Below, piece after piece: positions 1-7,096 of a stretch of 50,526 bases of DNA. Made by a program: the position numbers and the translations under genes. The notes under the pieces are model-generated. The model was not told the origin of the DNA. It searched no databases and saw nothing but the letters and a program-made list of their open reading frames with translations. Within the stretch, counting starts at the first letter, position 1. Each line of letters begins with the position of its first letter. This DNA comes from an uncultured Holophagaceae bacterium (GTDB lineage Bacteria > Acidobacteriota > Holophagae > Holophagales > Holophagaceae), in contig CAIMFT010000065.1 of NCBI GenBank assembly GCA_903840385.1, forward strand, positions 1-50,526, written 5' to 3'.

Positions 1-41
1 AGCAGGGTGGCGAGGGTCGGTAGGCAGCGCATGGGCTCCAT
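1..41 (-). CDS. 5' end of a minus-strand gene, possible secreted protein (partial)
   Basis: An ATG at 41-39 on the minus strand, or the in-frame ATG at 32-30, opens a frame that stays open to the window edge. The visible residues (MEPMRCLPTLATLL) could be the beginning of a signal peptide. No strong ribosome binding site precedes either start. It would be divergent from the DUF1028 gene, with fewer than 50 bases between them. Only about 13 codons are visible, so neither the family nor the reality of the gene can be settled. Confidence 0.3.
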   Translation of the reverse strand, partial: MEPMRCLPTLATL

Positions 42-88
42 CTTATCGGGGTCTCTGCCCTAGGATGGGGGTGCACCCCGGAGCCCCC

Positions 89-1060
89 ATGCGCACTGTC
101 CTTGCCGCCCTGCTGCTCGCCCTTGCCGTGCCCAGTACCGCCGGGGAGGGCCGCCGCCCGGTCCACACCTACTCCATCGTGGCCCGGGACGCGGCCACCG
201 GCGACCTGGGCGTGGCGGTGCAGAGCCACTGGTTCTCCGTGGGCTCCGCCGTACCCTGGGCCGAGGCCGGGGTGGGCGCGGTGGCCACCCAGAGCTTCAC
301 CGAGCCCAGCTACGGCCCTCTGGGTCTGGCCCTCATGAAGGCGGGCAAGTCCGCCCCGGAGGCCCTCAAGGCCCTGCTGGCGGCGGATGCGGACCGGGAG
401 GTGCGGCAGGTGGCCATGGTGGACGCCCAGGGCCGCTCGGCGGCTCACACCGGCGCCAAGTGCATCCAGGCCGCCGGCCACGAGGTGGGCGAGGGCTTCA
501 CCGTGGAGGCCAACCTCATGGACAAAGCCACCGTCTGGCCCGCCATGGCCAAGGCCTTCAAGGGCGCCCAGGGCGACCTGGCCGATCGCCTGCTGGCGGC
601 CCTCCGCGCCGCCCAGGCCGAGGGCGGCGACATTCGGGGTCAGCAGAGCGCCGCCATTCTCATCGTGAAGGGCAAGCCCTCAGGCCAGCCCTGGAATGAC
701 CGCCTCTTCGACCTCCGGGTGGAGGACCACCCGGACCCCCTGCAGGAGCTGGGCCGCCTCATCCAGCTGCGCCGGGCCTACCTCCTCATGGACGAGGGGG
801 ACGGCCATGTCACCGCAGGTAAGTGGAACGAGGCCAAGGCTTCCTACGAGGCTGCCTCGAAGCTGGCCCCCGGCGTGTGGGAGATGCCCTTCTGGCAGGC
901 CGTGGCCCTGGCCTCCAGCGGCAAGCGCGACGAGGCCCTGCCCATCTTCAAAAAAGTCTTCGCCGCCGAGCCCTTCTGGAAGCGCCTCGTCCCCCGGCTC
1001 GCCGAAGTAGACCAGCTCCCCAAAGACCCTGCCCTGCTGAAGGCGATCCAGGCGCAGTAA
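89..1060 (+). CDS. DUF1028 family protein, secreted, with C-terminal TPR-like region
   Basis: This 323-aa protein begins with a signal peptide (MRTVLAALLLALAVPSTAG). The ATG at 89 is preferred over the in-frame ATG at 65 because GGAG lies 5 nt upstream and the signal peptide begins directly there. Residues about 25-220 match the DUF1028 family, recognised from the opening pattern TYSIVARDAATGDLGVAVQSH and the GVGAVATQS segment. The family is described as having an Ntn-hydrolase-like fold, but I know of no settled substrate. The last ~100 residues look like one or two TPR units (GKWNEAKASYEAASKLAPG, then FWQAVALASSGKRDEALPIF). A role as an envelope amidohydrolase-like protein is inference. Confidence 0.8.
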   Translation: MRTVLAALLLALAVPSTAGEGRRPVHTYSIVARDAATGDLGVAVQSHWFSVGSAVPWAEAGVGAVATQSFTEPSYGPLGLALMKAGKSAPEALKALLAADADREVRQVAMVDAQGRSAAHTGAKCIQAAGHEVGEGFTVEANLMDKATVWPAMAKAFKGAQGDLADRLLAALRAAQAEGGDIRGQQSAAILIVKGKPSGQPWNDRLFDLRVEDHPDPLQELGRLIQLRRAYLLMDEGDGHVTAGKWNEAKASYEAASKLAPGVWEMPFWQAVALASSGKRDEALPIFKKVFAAEPFWKRLVPRLAEVDQLPKDPALLKAIQAQ

Positions 1061-1087
1061 AGAAAATAGGGGGAAAGTAAAAGGACC

Positions 1088-1166
1088 ACCACGAAGACAC
1101 GAAGGCACGAAGAAGTGCATAAGATAACTGCTTTTATCTTTCTTCGTGTCTTCGTGTCTTCGTGGT
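1088..1166. repeat. Long inverted repeat of the CCACGAAGACACGAAG type
   Basis: Two 27-nt arms (1088-1114 and 1140-1166) are complementary at 26 of 27 positions and flank a 25-nt AT-rich loop. Each arm is itself built from short ACACGAAG-like units. The element sits between the convergent ends of the DUF1028 gene and lspA, so it could act as a bidirectional terminator. Its internal repetition and a related copy near 41962 suggest a dispersed repeat family. Confidence 0.8.
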
Positions 1167-1169
1167 AAA

Positions 1170-1661
1170 TCAGTTTTCTTTTCTCTGACCCTCAGCCCTC
1201 GACGCCATGAGGGCGCGGAGGCCGAAGAGGGCTGCACCGACGAGGATGCAGCTGTCGGCGAGGTTGAAGGTCCAGTAGTGCCAGGTGCCAAAGACGAAGT
1301 CCAGGAAGTCCACCACGGCGCCTCGGACCAGGCGATCCGTGCCGTTGCCCAGGGCGCCGCCCAGGATCAGGCCGAAGGCGATGCGGTCCCCGGTGGGGGT
1401 CTCCCGAGCCAGGAAGGTGCGCCCGAAGAGCACGATGGCCACGATCCCGGCGGCGGCGAAGAGCGCCGCCCGGAAGGGCGCTGGCAGCCCGGTGAGGCTG
1501 CCAAAGATGGCCCCCCGGTTGAAGCCCAGGGTGAGGTTGAAGAAGCCCTTGATGATGGGCAGGGACTCCCCCTCGGTCAGGGTGCGCAGGATCCAGGCCT
1601 TGGAGCCCAGATCCGCCGCCAGGACCCCGGCGGGCAGGAGCAGCCAGAGGAAACGGCGCAT
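1170..1661 (-). CDS. lspA: Lipoprotein signal peptidase (signal peptidase II)
   Basis: LspA is the inner-membrane aspartyl protease that removes the signal peptide from diacylglyceryl-modified prolipoproteins. The 163-aa protein has the family's usual size and about four membrane segments. Visible signatures are FNRGAIFGSL, then GGALGNGTDRLVRGAVVDFLDF with the first catalytic Asp, and FNLADSCI with the second. The ATG at 1661-1659 overlaps the ileS stop by one base (TAATG), which suggests translational coupling. ileS-lspA is a well-known gene order. An upstream in-frame ATG at 1682 lies inside ileS and is unlikely. Several lipoprotein genes elsewhere in the window are likely clients. Confidence 0.95.
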   Translation of the reverse strand: MRRFLWLLLPAGVLAADLGSKAWILRTLTEGESLPIIKGFFNLTLGFNRGAIFGSLTGLPAPFRAALFAAAGIVAIVLFGRTFLARETPTGDRIAFGLILGGALGNGTDRLVRGAVVDFLDFVFGTWHYWTFNLADSCILVGAALFGLRALMASRAEGQRKEN

Positions 1662-4453
1662 TAACCAATCACCGTGGCGCAACGCACGCAGAGAGCCGCA
1701 TCCTCACCCCGGCCATGGCCACCCTTGTGGTTCCAGCAGCGGGGGCACTTGGTCCCGGTGTGGGGGGTAACAGTCACGGTGGGCGCTAGAGCTGCACTCG
1801 AAGCTACGATTCGAGTGAGGGAGGAAACGACCAGGAGGTCATCGAGGGACTCGCCGAGGCTGTCCAGGAGGTCCCAGTCGGCCTGATCCTTGAGGGTGAT
1901 GGCGACGGCGGCGTCGAGGCTGGTGCCGACGATCTTGGCGGCGCGCAGGGGCTCCATGGCGGCCTGCACAGCACTGCGAACCTCCCAGAGCTTCTCCCAC
2001 CGGGGGTCCAGAGCCGCCACGGCCAGCTCGGGGAAGCGCTGCTCATGGACGCTGCCGGTGCAGCCGGGGAGGTGCTCCCAGGCTTCGTCGGCGGTGTAGC
2101 TCATCACAGGAGCCAGGAGGGTGCAGAGGCCCTGGGCGAGCTCCCAGCAGGTGGCCCGGGCACTGCGGCGGCGGCCGGAGTCCAGGGCATCACAGTAGAG
2201 CCGGTCCTTGATGATCTCAAAGTAGCGGCCCGACAGCTCCAGCTGGCAGAACCCGTGGACCGCCTGGGTGGCGCGGTGGAACTCGAAGCGGGTGTAAGCG
2301 TCCCGGGCCTCCTGGGTGGTGCGGGCAAAGGCGTCCAGCACCCAGCGATCCAGGGGGGCCAGGTCGGCGGCGGCCACCGCATCCTGGGCGGGATCAAAGC
2401 CCTCCAGGGCGCCCAGCAGGAAGCGCAGGGTGTTGCGGATCTTGCGGTAGGCGTCGGCGCTGCGGTCGAGGATCTCCTTGGAGATGCGGATGTCCTCGCT
2501 GTAGTCGCAGCTGGCGGCCCACCAGCGCAGGATGTCGGCGCCCAGGGTCTTGAGGATCTCCTCGGGCGTGATGACGTTGCCCAGGCTCTTGGACATCTTC
2601 TGGCCCTTGCCGTCCAGCACGAAGCCGTGGGTGACCACCTGCTTGTAGGGCTTGGTGCCGGTGGCGGCGAGGTTGAACAGCAGGGAGCTGTGGAACCAGC
2701 CCCGGTGCTGGTCCGAGCCCTCCAGGTAGATGAAGTCGCCGTAGTCGCTGCGGCGCAACTCCGGGTGAGCGGCGCAGACCACCGAGGCGCTGACGCCCGA
2801 GTCGATCCACACGTCGAGGATGTCCGTTTCCTTCTGGAAGGCCTCGGAGCCGCAGGAGCAGCGGGACCCGGCGGGCAGCAGGTCCGCCACGGGCAGGTCG
2901 GGCCAGGCCTCGATGCCCCCCGTCTCAATGGCCAGGGCGGCCTTTTCGAAGATGTCGGCATGCACCAGGGGCTCGCCGCAGGCCTCGCAGCGCAGGACGG
3001 TGATGGGGGTGCCCCAGGCCCGCTGGCGGCTGATGCACCAGTCCGGCCGACCCGCAATCATGGCGTGGATGCGGTTCTGGCCCTGGGCGGGCACCCACTG
3101 GGTCTGCTCCACACCCTCGAGGCCCAGCTCGCGCAGGCTGCGGCCCTTGCCGGTCAGCTCGGAGTCCATGGTGATGAACCACTGCTCCGTGGCCCGGAAG
3201 AAGATCGGGGTGCGGGTGCGCCAGCAGTGCGGGTAGCTGTGGGTCAGCACCTCGTCGTGGAGGAGCGAGCCATCGCGGCGGAGGCGCTCCACCACCAGGG
3301 GGTTGCAGTCGAAGATGTTCTTGCCCACCAGCTCCGGGTCGTCCATGGTCGCCACGAACTTGCCATCGGGGCCGACCAGCTGGAGCAGGCCCAGGTGATG
3401 GGCCAGGTTGAAGTCGTCCACCCCATGATCCGGGGCCGTGTGCACCAGACCCGTGCCGGTGTCGGCGGTGACATAATCCGCCAGCAGGACGGGGCTCTCC
3501 CGGTCGATCCAGGGGTGCTTGGCCACCAGCGTCTGGAACGCCTTCCCGAGTCGAATCTCTACCGTGTGCAGCGTTTCGCCAAGTTTCTTCGAGAAGTCTT
3601 CCATTAGGGTTACAGCCACCACGAAGTGGCGCTCCCCGGCTCGCACCACGGCGTATTCCAGGTCCGGGTGCATGGCGATGGCCAGGTTGCTCGGCAGGGT
3701 CCAGGGGGTGGTGGTCCAGATGGGCAGCAGGAGGGGCGTCGGCAGCTCCATGCGCCGGGCCTCCGCAGCGGGCACCGGGAAGGCCACGGTGACGGCGGGG
3801 CTGGTCTTGTCGGCGTACTCCACCTCAGCCTCGGCCAGGGCGGTCCGGGCGCCATAGCTCCAGTGGACGACCTTGAGCTTGCGGGTGACGGCGCCGCTCT
3901 GGAAGAGCTTGGCCAGGTGGCGCACGGTCTCGGCCTCGTAGAGGGGATCCATGGTCACGTAGGGGTGCTCCCAGGCACCCAGGACACCGAGGCGCTGGAA
4001 GGCCGTGCGCTGGGTATCGATCCACTTCTGGGCATAGGTGCGGCAGCGCTGGAGGAACTCGGCGCGGCTCAGCTCCCGGCGCTTGGGGCCCAGGTCCTTC
4101 TCCACGGCATGCTCGATGGGCAGGCCGTGGCAGTCCCAACCCGGCACGTAGGGGGATTCGTAGCCCTCCATCCACCGGGACTTCACCACCACGTCCTTGA
4201 GGATCTTGTTCAGCGCATGGCCCATGTGGATGGCGCCATTGGCGTAGGGCGGCCCGTCGTGCAGGACCTCGCGGCCCCTGCCCTTCCCGGCGGCATTGTC
4301 GGCCTTCCGCTTGGCCTCGATGCGGGCATAGAGGCCCTCGGCCTTCCAGCGCTCCAGGCGCTTCGGCTCCCGCTGCGGCAGGTCGGCCTTCATCGCAAAT
4401 TCTGTGCGAGGTAGGAATACCGAATATTTTTTAACCGGAGCTTGCTCGCTCAT
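1661..4453 (-). CDS. ileS: Isoleucine--tRNA ligase
   Basis: This cytoplasmic class Ia aminoacyl-tRNA synthetase charges tRNA-Ile and edits valine. The 930-aa length is typical for bacterial IleRS. The HIGH-type motif is HMGH (about residues 76-79, in PPYANGAIHMGH), the class I signature WDCHGLPIE follows, and KMSKSLGN lies near residue 617. The C-terminus has a zinc-finger module with CPRCW and CVRC pairs. The start at 4453 (MSEQAPVKKY) is chosen because upstream residues in the open frame do not resemble the family. lspA follows with a 1-bp overlap. No T-box leader is visible in the short upstream region. Confidence 0.97.
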   Translation of the reverse strand: MSEQAPVKKYSVFLPRTEFAMKADLPQREPKRLERWKAEGLYARIEAKRKADNAAGKGRGREVLHDGPPYANGAIHMGHALNKILKDVVVKSRWMEGYESPYVPGWDCHGLPIEHAVEKDLGPKRRELSRAEFLQRCRTYAQKWIDTQRTAFQRLGVLGAWEHPYVTMDPLYEAETVRHLAKLFQSGAVTRKLKVVHWSYGARTALAEAEVEYADKTSPAVTVAFPVPAAEARRMELPTPLLLPIWTTTPWTLPSNLAIAMHPDLEYAVVRAGERHFVVAVTLMEDFSKKLGETLHTVEIRLGKAFQTLVAKHPWIDRESPVLLADYVTADTGTGLVHTAPDHGVDDFNLAHHLGLLQLVGPDGKFVATMDDPELVGKNIFDCNPLVVERLRRDGSLLHDEVLTHSYPHCWRTRTPIFFRATEQWFITMDSELTGKGRSLRELGLEGVEQTQWVPAQGQNRIHAMIAGRPDWCISRQRAWGTPITVLRCEACGEPLVHADIFEKAALAIETGGIEAWPDLPVADLLPAGSRCSCGSEAFQKETDILDVWIDSGVSASVVCAAHPELRRSDYGDFIYLEGSDQHRGWFHSSLLFNLAATGTKPYKQVVTHGFVLDGKGQKMSKSLGNVITPEEILKTLGADILRWWAASCDYSEDIRISKEILDRSADAYRKIRNTLRFLLGALEGFDPAQDAVAAADLAPLDRWVLDAFARTTQEARDAYTRFEFHRATQAVHGFCQLELSGRYFEIIKDRLYCDALDSGRRRSARATCWELAQGLCTLLAPVMSYTADEAWEHLPGCTGSVHEQRFPELAVAALDPRWEKLWEVRSAVQAAMEPLRAAKIVGTSLDAAVAITLKDQADWDLLDSLGESLDDLLVVSSLTRIVASSAALAPTVTVTPHTGTKCPRCWNHKGGHGRGEDAALCVRCATVIG

Positions 4454-4536
4454 CGGCGCCCTCGTGCGTCGGGGGGCGCACCCAAGCGCCCCGGGGTTGA
4501 TCCTCCAGTTCACCACGGAACCCCTGCCATCACAAG

Positions 4537-4565
4537 GGAAAGGACCCGCAGAACGGGTCCTTTCC
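4537..4565 (-). terminator. Rho-independent-type terminator downstream of mscL
   Basis: A perfect 11-bp stem (arms 4537-4547 and 4555-4565) with a 7-nt loop has A-rich and T-rich edges inside the stem (GGAAAGGACCC / GGGTCCTTTCC). It lies 19 bases after the mscL stop and before the ileS start, so it most likely ends mscL transcription and insulates ileS. Confidence 0.75.
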
Positions 4566-4584
4566 ACCTAGCGACCAGCGGGCC

Positions 4585-4980
4585 TCAGAGGGTGCTGGTG
4601 CAGTGCTTGCAGCGGGTGGCCTTGAGGGGCACCTGCTCCAGGCAGGCCGGGCACTCCTTGGTGGTGATATTCAGGAGGGGCACATCCTCCTTGCCCTTGG
4701 TGACCTTCTCCAGCAGCTTCACCAGCACCAGGAAGATGACCCCGGCGATGATGAGGAAGTTCACAGCGGCCCCCAGCACCGCACCGATGCGGAACTTCCC
4801 AAGGACCCACTCCTCCCACTTGATGTTGGCGGGCAGCACATAGCTCACCAGGGGCATCACGATGCCGTCCACGAAGGCGGTGACGATCTTGCCGAAGGCA
4901 CCGCCCACAACCACGGCCACGGCCAGGTCGATGACGTTGCCCTTCATGATGAAGGCCTTGAATTCATCTTTAAGCGACAT
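4585..4980 (-). CDS. mscL: Large-conductance mechanosensitive channel with C-terminal zinc-ribbon-like tail
   Basis: MscL opens under membrane tension and releases solutes during hypo-osmotic shock. The 131-aa protein begins with the conserved amphipathic helix and TM1 (MSLKDEFKAFIMKGNVIDLAVAVVVG), has a periplasmic loop around 45-65, and TM2 around 68-88. The usual cytoplasmic helical bundle is replaced by a short segment with four cysteines (110, 113, 124, 127) in CPAC and CKHC pairs, a zinc-ribbon-like arrangement. I recall similar tails in some other bacterial MscLs, but its role is not established to my knowledge. A terminator follows, so the gene appears to be transcribed alone. Confidence 0.95.
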   Translation of the reverse strand: MSLKDEFKAFIMKGNVIDLAVAVVVGGAFGKIVTAFVDGIVMPLVSYVLPANIKWEEWVLGKFRIGAVLGAAVNFLIIAGVIFLVLVKLLEKVTKGKEDVPLLNITTKECPACLEQVPLKATRCKHCTSTL

Positions 4981-5000
4981 GAAGGGTCCTCTCTTAGAGT

Positions 5001-5026
5001 CCGGCGGGAGCCATGGCCCCCGCCGG
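5001..5026. terminator. GC-rich hairpin between the ompA-like gene and mscL
   Basis: Arms 5001-5008 and 5019-5026 (CCGGCGGG / CCCGCCGG) form a perfect 8-bp stem, extended by an inner GCC/GGC pair. The T-rich run lies on the plus-strand side (TTTCTT), whereas both flanking genes are on the minus strand. It may therefore be a weak terminator for the porin gene or a leader hairpin of mscL. Confidence 0.35.
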
Positions 5027-5046
5027 TTTCTTGGGTTTCATCCGTA

Positions 5047-6165
5047 CTACTTGGGAGCGGGGGCTTCGACGACGCCCGTGACCGTCTTGCGGACCTCGGT
5101 CTTGCCGTCGCTCACTTTCACGTCGATCTCAACCCGCCGGTTCGTGGCCTGGCCTGCCTTGGTGGCGTTCTCGGCGATGGGCTGGTCGGGGCCCACGCCC
5201 ACGGTGCTGATGCGGGCGGCGGGGACGCCGGAAGCCACGAGGATCTTGGCCACTGCATCTGCCCGCTGCTTGCCCAGGGCCTTGTTCAAGGCCTTGCCAC
5301 CCAGGGAGGAGGTGTGGCCGCTGACGGTCAAGCTGTAGTCGCCCGGGTAGGCCTTCAGCCCAGTGGCCACCTTCTGGATCGCAGCGATGGCTTCGGGACC
5401 CAGCTCCGCCTTGTTGTTGGCGAAGTGGAGAACCGCCTCGTCCAGCACGATGCGGACGGGTGGCGGGGGCGGCGGAGGCGGAGGCACGGGCTTGGCGACC
5501 ACCGGCGGCGGAAGCGGAGCCGGTGGGGGCGGTGGCGGTGGCGGGGGTGCCACGGGCTTCGGAGCGGGTGGTGGCACCGGAGCGGGAGCGGGAGCGGCCG
5601 CCGGGGCGGGTGCAGGCGCGGCCTTGGCGCCACCCCAGGTATAGCCAAGCCCCAGAGAGACCAGGAACTCCGTGCGGGACTTCGGCAGCTCCACGCGGAC
5701 CGCCTTGACCCCCAGATCCAGGAGGAAGTTGTCCGCAGGCCTGCCCAGGAGCCCGAGCCCGGCGTGGTAGTTGAACCGAGTTGTGCTGTCGCTCTTGGTG
5801 GAATAGGGCGAGCCGATGTTGGTGGCGCCCAGGCCGGCGGCCAGGTAGGGGTACCAGTTGTCTGCGCCGGGACGGAGGTTGTAGAGCCCCGACAGCAGCG
5901 AATGGGTCTGGGTGGCGGTGGCCGCGCCAGGCGCATCGAGCTTCAGATCATTACGGATGGCGCGGAGGTCGATGCCCCAGCTGTCCGTGTACCAGTGGCC
6001 CACGCCCAGGCCGAAGTGGGTCTGGTCCTTCATTTTAAAGCCGCCGACCTTGGCATCGGAGTCGAAGGTGGTCTGGCCGACATAACCGGCCACCCACGCG
6101 GTGCCTTGCTGGGCAGAGAGGGTGAGCGCGGTGCCCGCGATCAGGAAAAGGAGCGTTCTTTTCAA
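5047..6165 (-). CDS. OmpA-family outer-membrane protein
   Basis: This predicted porin-like protein links the outer membrane to peptidoglycan. The 372-aa product has a signal peptide (LKRTLLFLIAGTALTLSAQQ, the first codon being TTG read as Met), a beta-barrel region to about residue 180, a proline/alanine hinge of about 60 residues (180-240) with runs of eight or nine prolines, and a C-terminal OmpA/MotB peptidoglycan-binding domain (NNKAELGPEA, SGHTSSLGG, NRRVEIDV). The start is TTG at 6165 because GGAGG sits 6 nt upstream and the signal peptide begins exactly there. The longer frame from 6204 would run through an operator-like palindrome. The leader contains a perfect Crp/Fnr-type site. Confidence 0.92.
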   Translation of the reverse strand: MKRTLLFLIAGTALTLSAQQGTAWVAGYVGQTTFDSDAKVGGFKMKDQTHFGLGVGHWYTDSWGIDLRAIRNDLKLDAPGAATATQTHSLLSGLYNLRPGADNWYPYLAAGLGATNIGSPYSTKSDSTTRFNYHAGLGLLGRPADNFLLDLGVKAVRVELPKSRTEFLVSLGLGYTWGGAKAAPAPAPAAAPAPAPVPPPAPKPVAPPPPPPPPPAPLPPPVVAKPVPPPPPPPPPVRIVLDEAVLHFANNKAELGPEAIAAIQKVATGLKAYPGDYSLTVSGHTSSLGGKALNKALGKQRADAVAKILVASGVPAARISTVGVGPDQPIAENATKAGQATNRRVEIDVKVSDGKTEVRKTVTGVVEAPAPK

Positions 6166-6189
6166 GGGTGTCCTCCAGAGACAGTTGGG

Positions 6190-6205
6190 TGTGACTTCAG
6201 TCACA
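6190..6205. promoter_or_regulatory. Perfect Crp/Fnr-family-type operator (TGTGA-N6-TCACA)
   Basis: TGTGACTTCAGTCACA is an inverted repeat with 7-nt arms around TC and matches the enterobacterial CRP core exactly. It lies 25-40 bases upstream of the TTG start of the OmpA-family gene, just before the ribosome binding site. For that gene this position fits repression better than activation. On the plus strand it lies 5' of an AT-rich region with a TATAGT hexamer at 6244. The cognate regulator is not in this window. Confidence 0.5.
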
Positions 6206-6375
6206 GGCTAATTTTAGGAGGATATTTGTGCAAGAGTATTTTTTATAGTCTATGCTGACAAGTACGTTATTAATCCATCTTGAGCTGATTGTTTATTAGG
6301 AATTTTCAGATTTATTCTATTGTGTATGTACTTTATTCGCATCCATTTGGATTTCCGCTTGGTCTCCTTTTTTCT
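6206..6375. promoter_or_regulatory. AT-rich intergenic promoter island
   Basis: About 170 bases are strongly AT-rich inside an otherwise very GC-rich window and contain no plausible gene. Candidate -10 hexamers are visible on both strands: TATAGT at 6244-6249 on the plus strand and TATAAA overlapping it on the minus strand. No good -35 partner was found for either. The minus-strand signal would drive the OmpA-family gene. Confidence 0.45.
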
Positions 6376-6561
6376 CCCAAAACGTCGCCCTAGGCGAGCC
6401 CGCGGTTAGGGCGAGGCTCCGGCCGGGGAAGGAGCACCCCGTCGCCAGGGCGACGCCCCTCCTAGACGTGCGCGGTCGCCACGGTACCAGCGGTGGTGGT
6501 CCTCAGGTCGTTCTGCCCAACCCTCTAGAGACTGCCTGTAGCGGTTGGCGAGACCGCCCGC
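6376..6561. other. GC-rich, fold-prone non-coding segment
   Basis: This stretch lies between the AT-rich island and the stop of the biotin carrier gene. I find no credible protein in it. It holds nested inverted repeats, for example GTCGCC-AG-GGCGAC around 6440-6455, and repeated GCCCTAGGCGAG / TAGGGCGAGG-like words. It does not match the RNase P, tmRNA or SRP RNA cores that I can recall. It may be the 3' UTR of the carrier gene, a degenerate repeat, or an RNA read from the plus strand. Confidence 0.3.
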
Positions 6562-7086
6562 CTAGGCCTCGGGCGCCACGACGGTCATGAGGGGAGCACC
6601 AGTCTCGACGGTGGCGCCTTCCTGGACGTGGATGGTGGCCACGGTTCCGGTGAGCTTGGACTTCAGCTCGTTCTGCATCTTCATCGCTTCCATGACGACG
6701 AGGGTCTGGCCTTCCTGGACGGCTTCGCCCTGAGCGACCAGCAGCTTGACGACCTTGCCGGGCATGGGGGAGGCCAGGACACCGCCGCTGGCACCGCCTG
6801 CGCCGGAGGCCCCCAGCAGGGCCCGGCGGGGATCCACCAGACCGAACTCGTAGGCTCCGTCGTAGAGCATGGCGCGGTAGGCGTGGGTCTCGGGATCCGC
6901 CGAGCGGGCGGTGTCCAGCCGGACCTCCACAGAGCGGCCGTCCATGAGGATGGAGTAACAGCCGGACTCCATCTCCTGGATGTCCACGGAGTGACTCTGC
7001 CCCTCCCACACCAGGGTGGTGGTGCCATCGAGGTGGATCAGCTCCACGTCCAGGGATTCCTTGCCGACGATCAGTGTTCTTTTCAT
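6562..7086 (-). CDS. Biotin carboxyl carrier subunit of an acyl-CoA carboxylase
   Basis: This carrier protein receives carboxylated biotin from the biotin carboxylase and delivers it to a carboxyltransferase. The 174-aa protein starts at ATG 7086, with GGAGG 7 nt upstream. The C-terminal ~75 residues form a biotinyl domain with PMPGKV and the biotinylation motif EAMKMQ, whose Lys is the attachment site. The N-terminal ~90 residues resemble the linker (BT-type) region between the carboxylase and biotinyl domains in propionyl- or methylcrotonyl-CoA carboxylase alpha chains. It follows the biotin carboxylase gene after 10 bases. No carboxyltransferase gene is in the window, so the acyl-CoA substrate is unknown. 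Pyruvate or oxaloacetate enzymes remain alternatives. Confidence 0.88.
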   Translation of the reverse strand: MKRTLIVGKESLDVELIHLDGTTTLVWEGQSHSVDIQEMESGCYSILMDGRSVEVRLDTARSADPETHAYRAMLYDGAYEFGLVDPRRALLGASGAGGASGGVLASPMPGKVVKLLVAQGEAVQEGQTLVVMEAMKMQNELKSKLTGTVATIHVQEGATVETGAPLMTVVAPEA

Positions 7087-7096
7087 GTCGCGCCTC

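Noticed and set aside
2045..3607. 520-codon open frame opposite ileS
   Set aside because: Antisense shadow of a conserved synthetase with no recognisable domain of its own.
4454..4536. Possible T-box leader for ileS
   Set aside because: The gap is too short, and no T-box sequence or antiterminator pair was seen; the hairpin belongs to the mscL end.
4603..6258. 551-codon open frame spanning mscL and the OmpA-family gene in antisense
   Set aside because: It crosses two genes and a hairpin on the opposite strand, and its Gly/Arg-rich translation is typical of shadow frames.
6376..6561. SRP RNA, RNase P RNA or tmRNA gene
   Set aside because: The conserved core sequences I know for these RNAs are absent on both strands.
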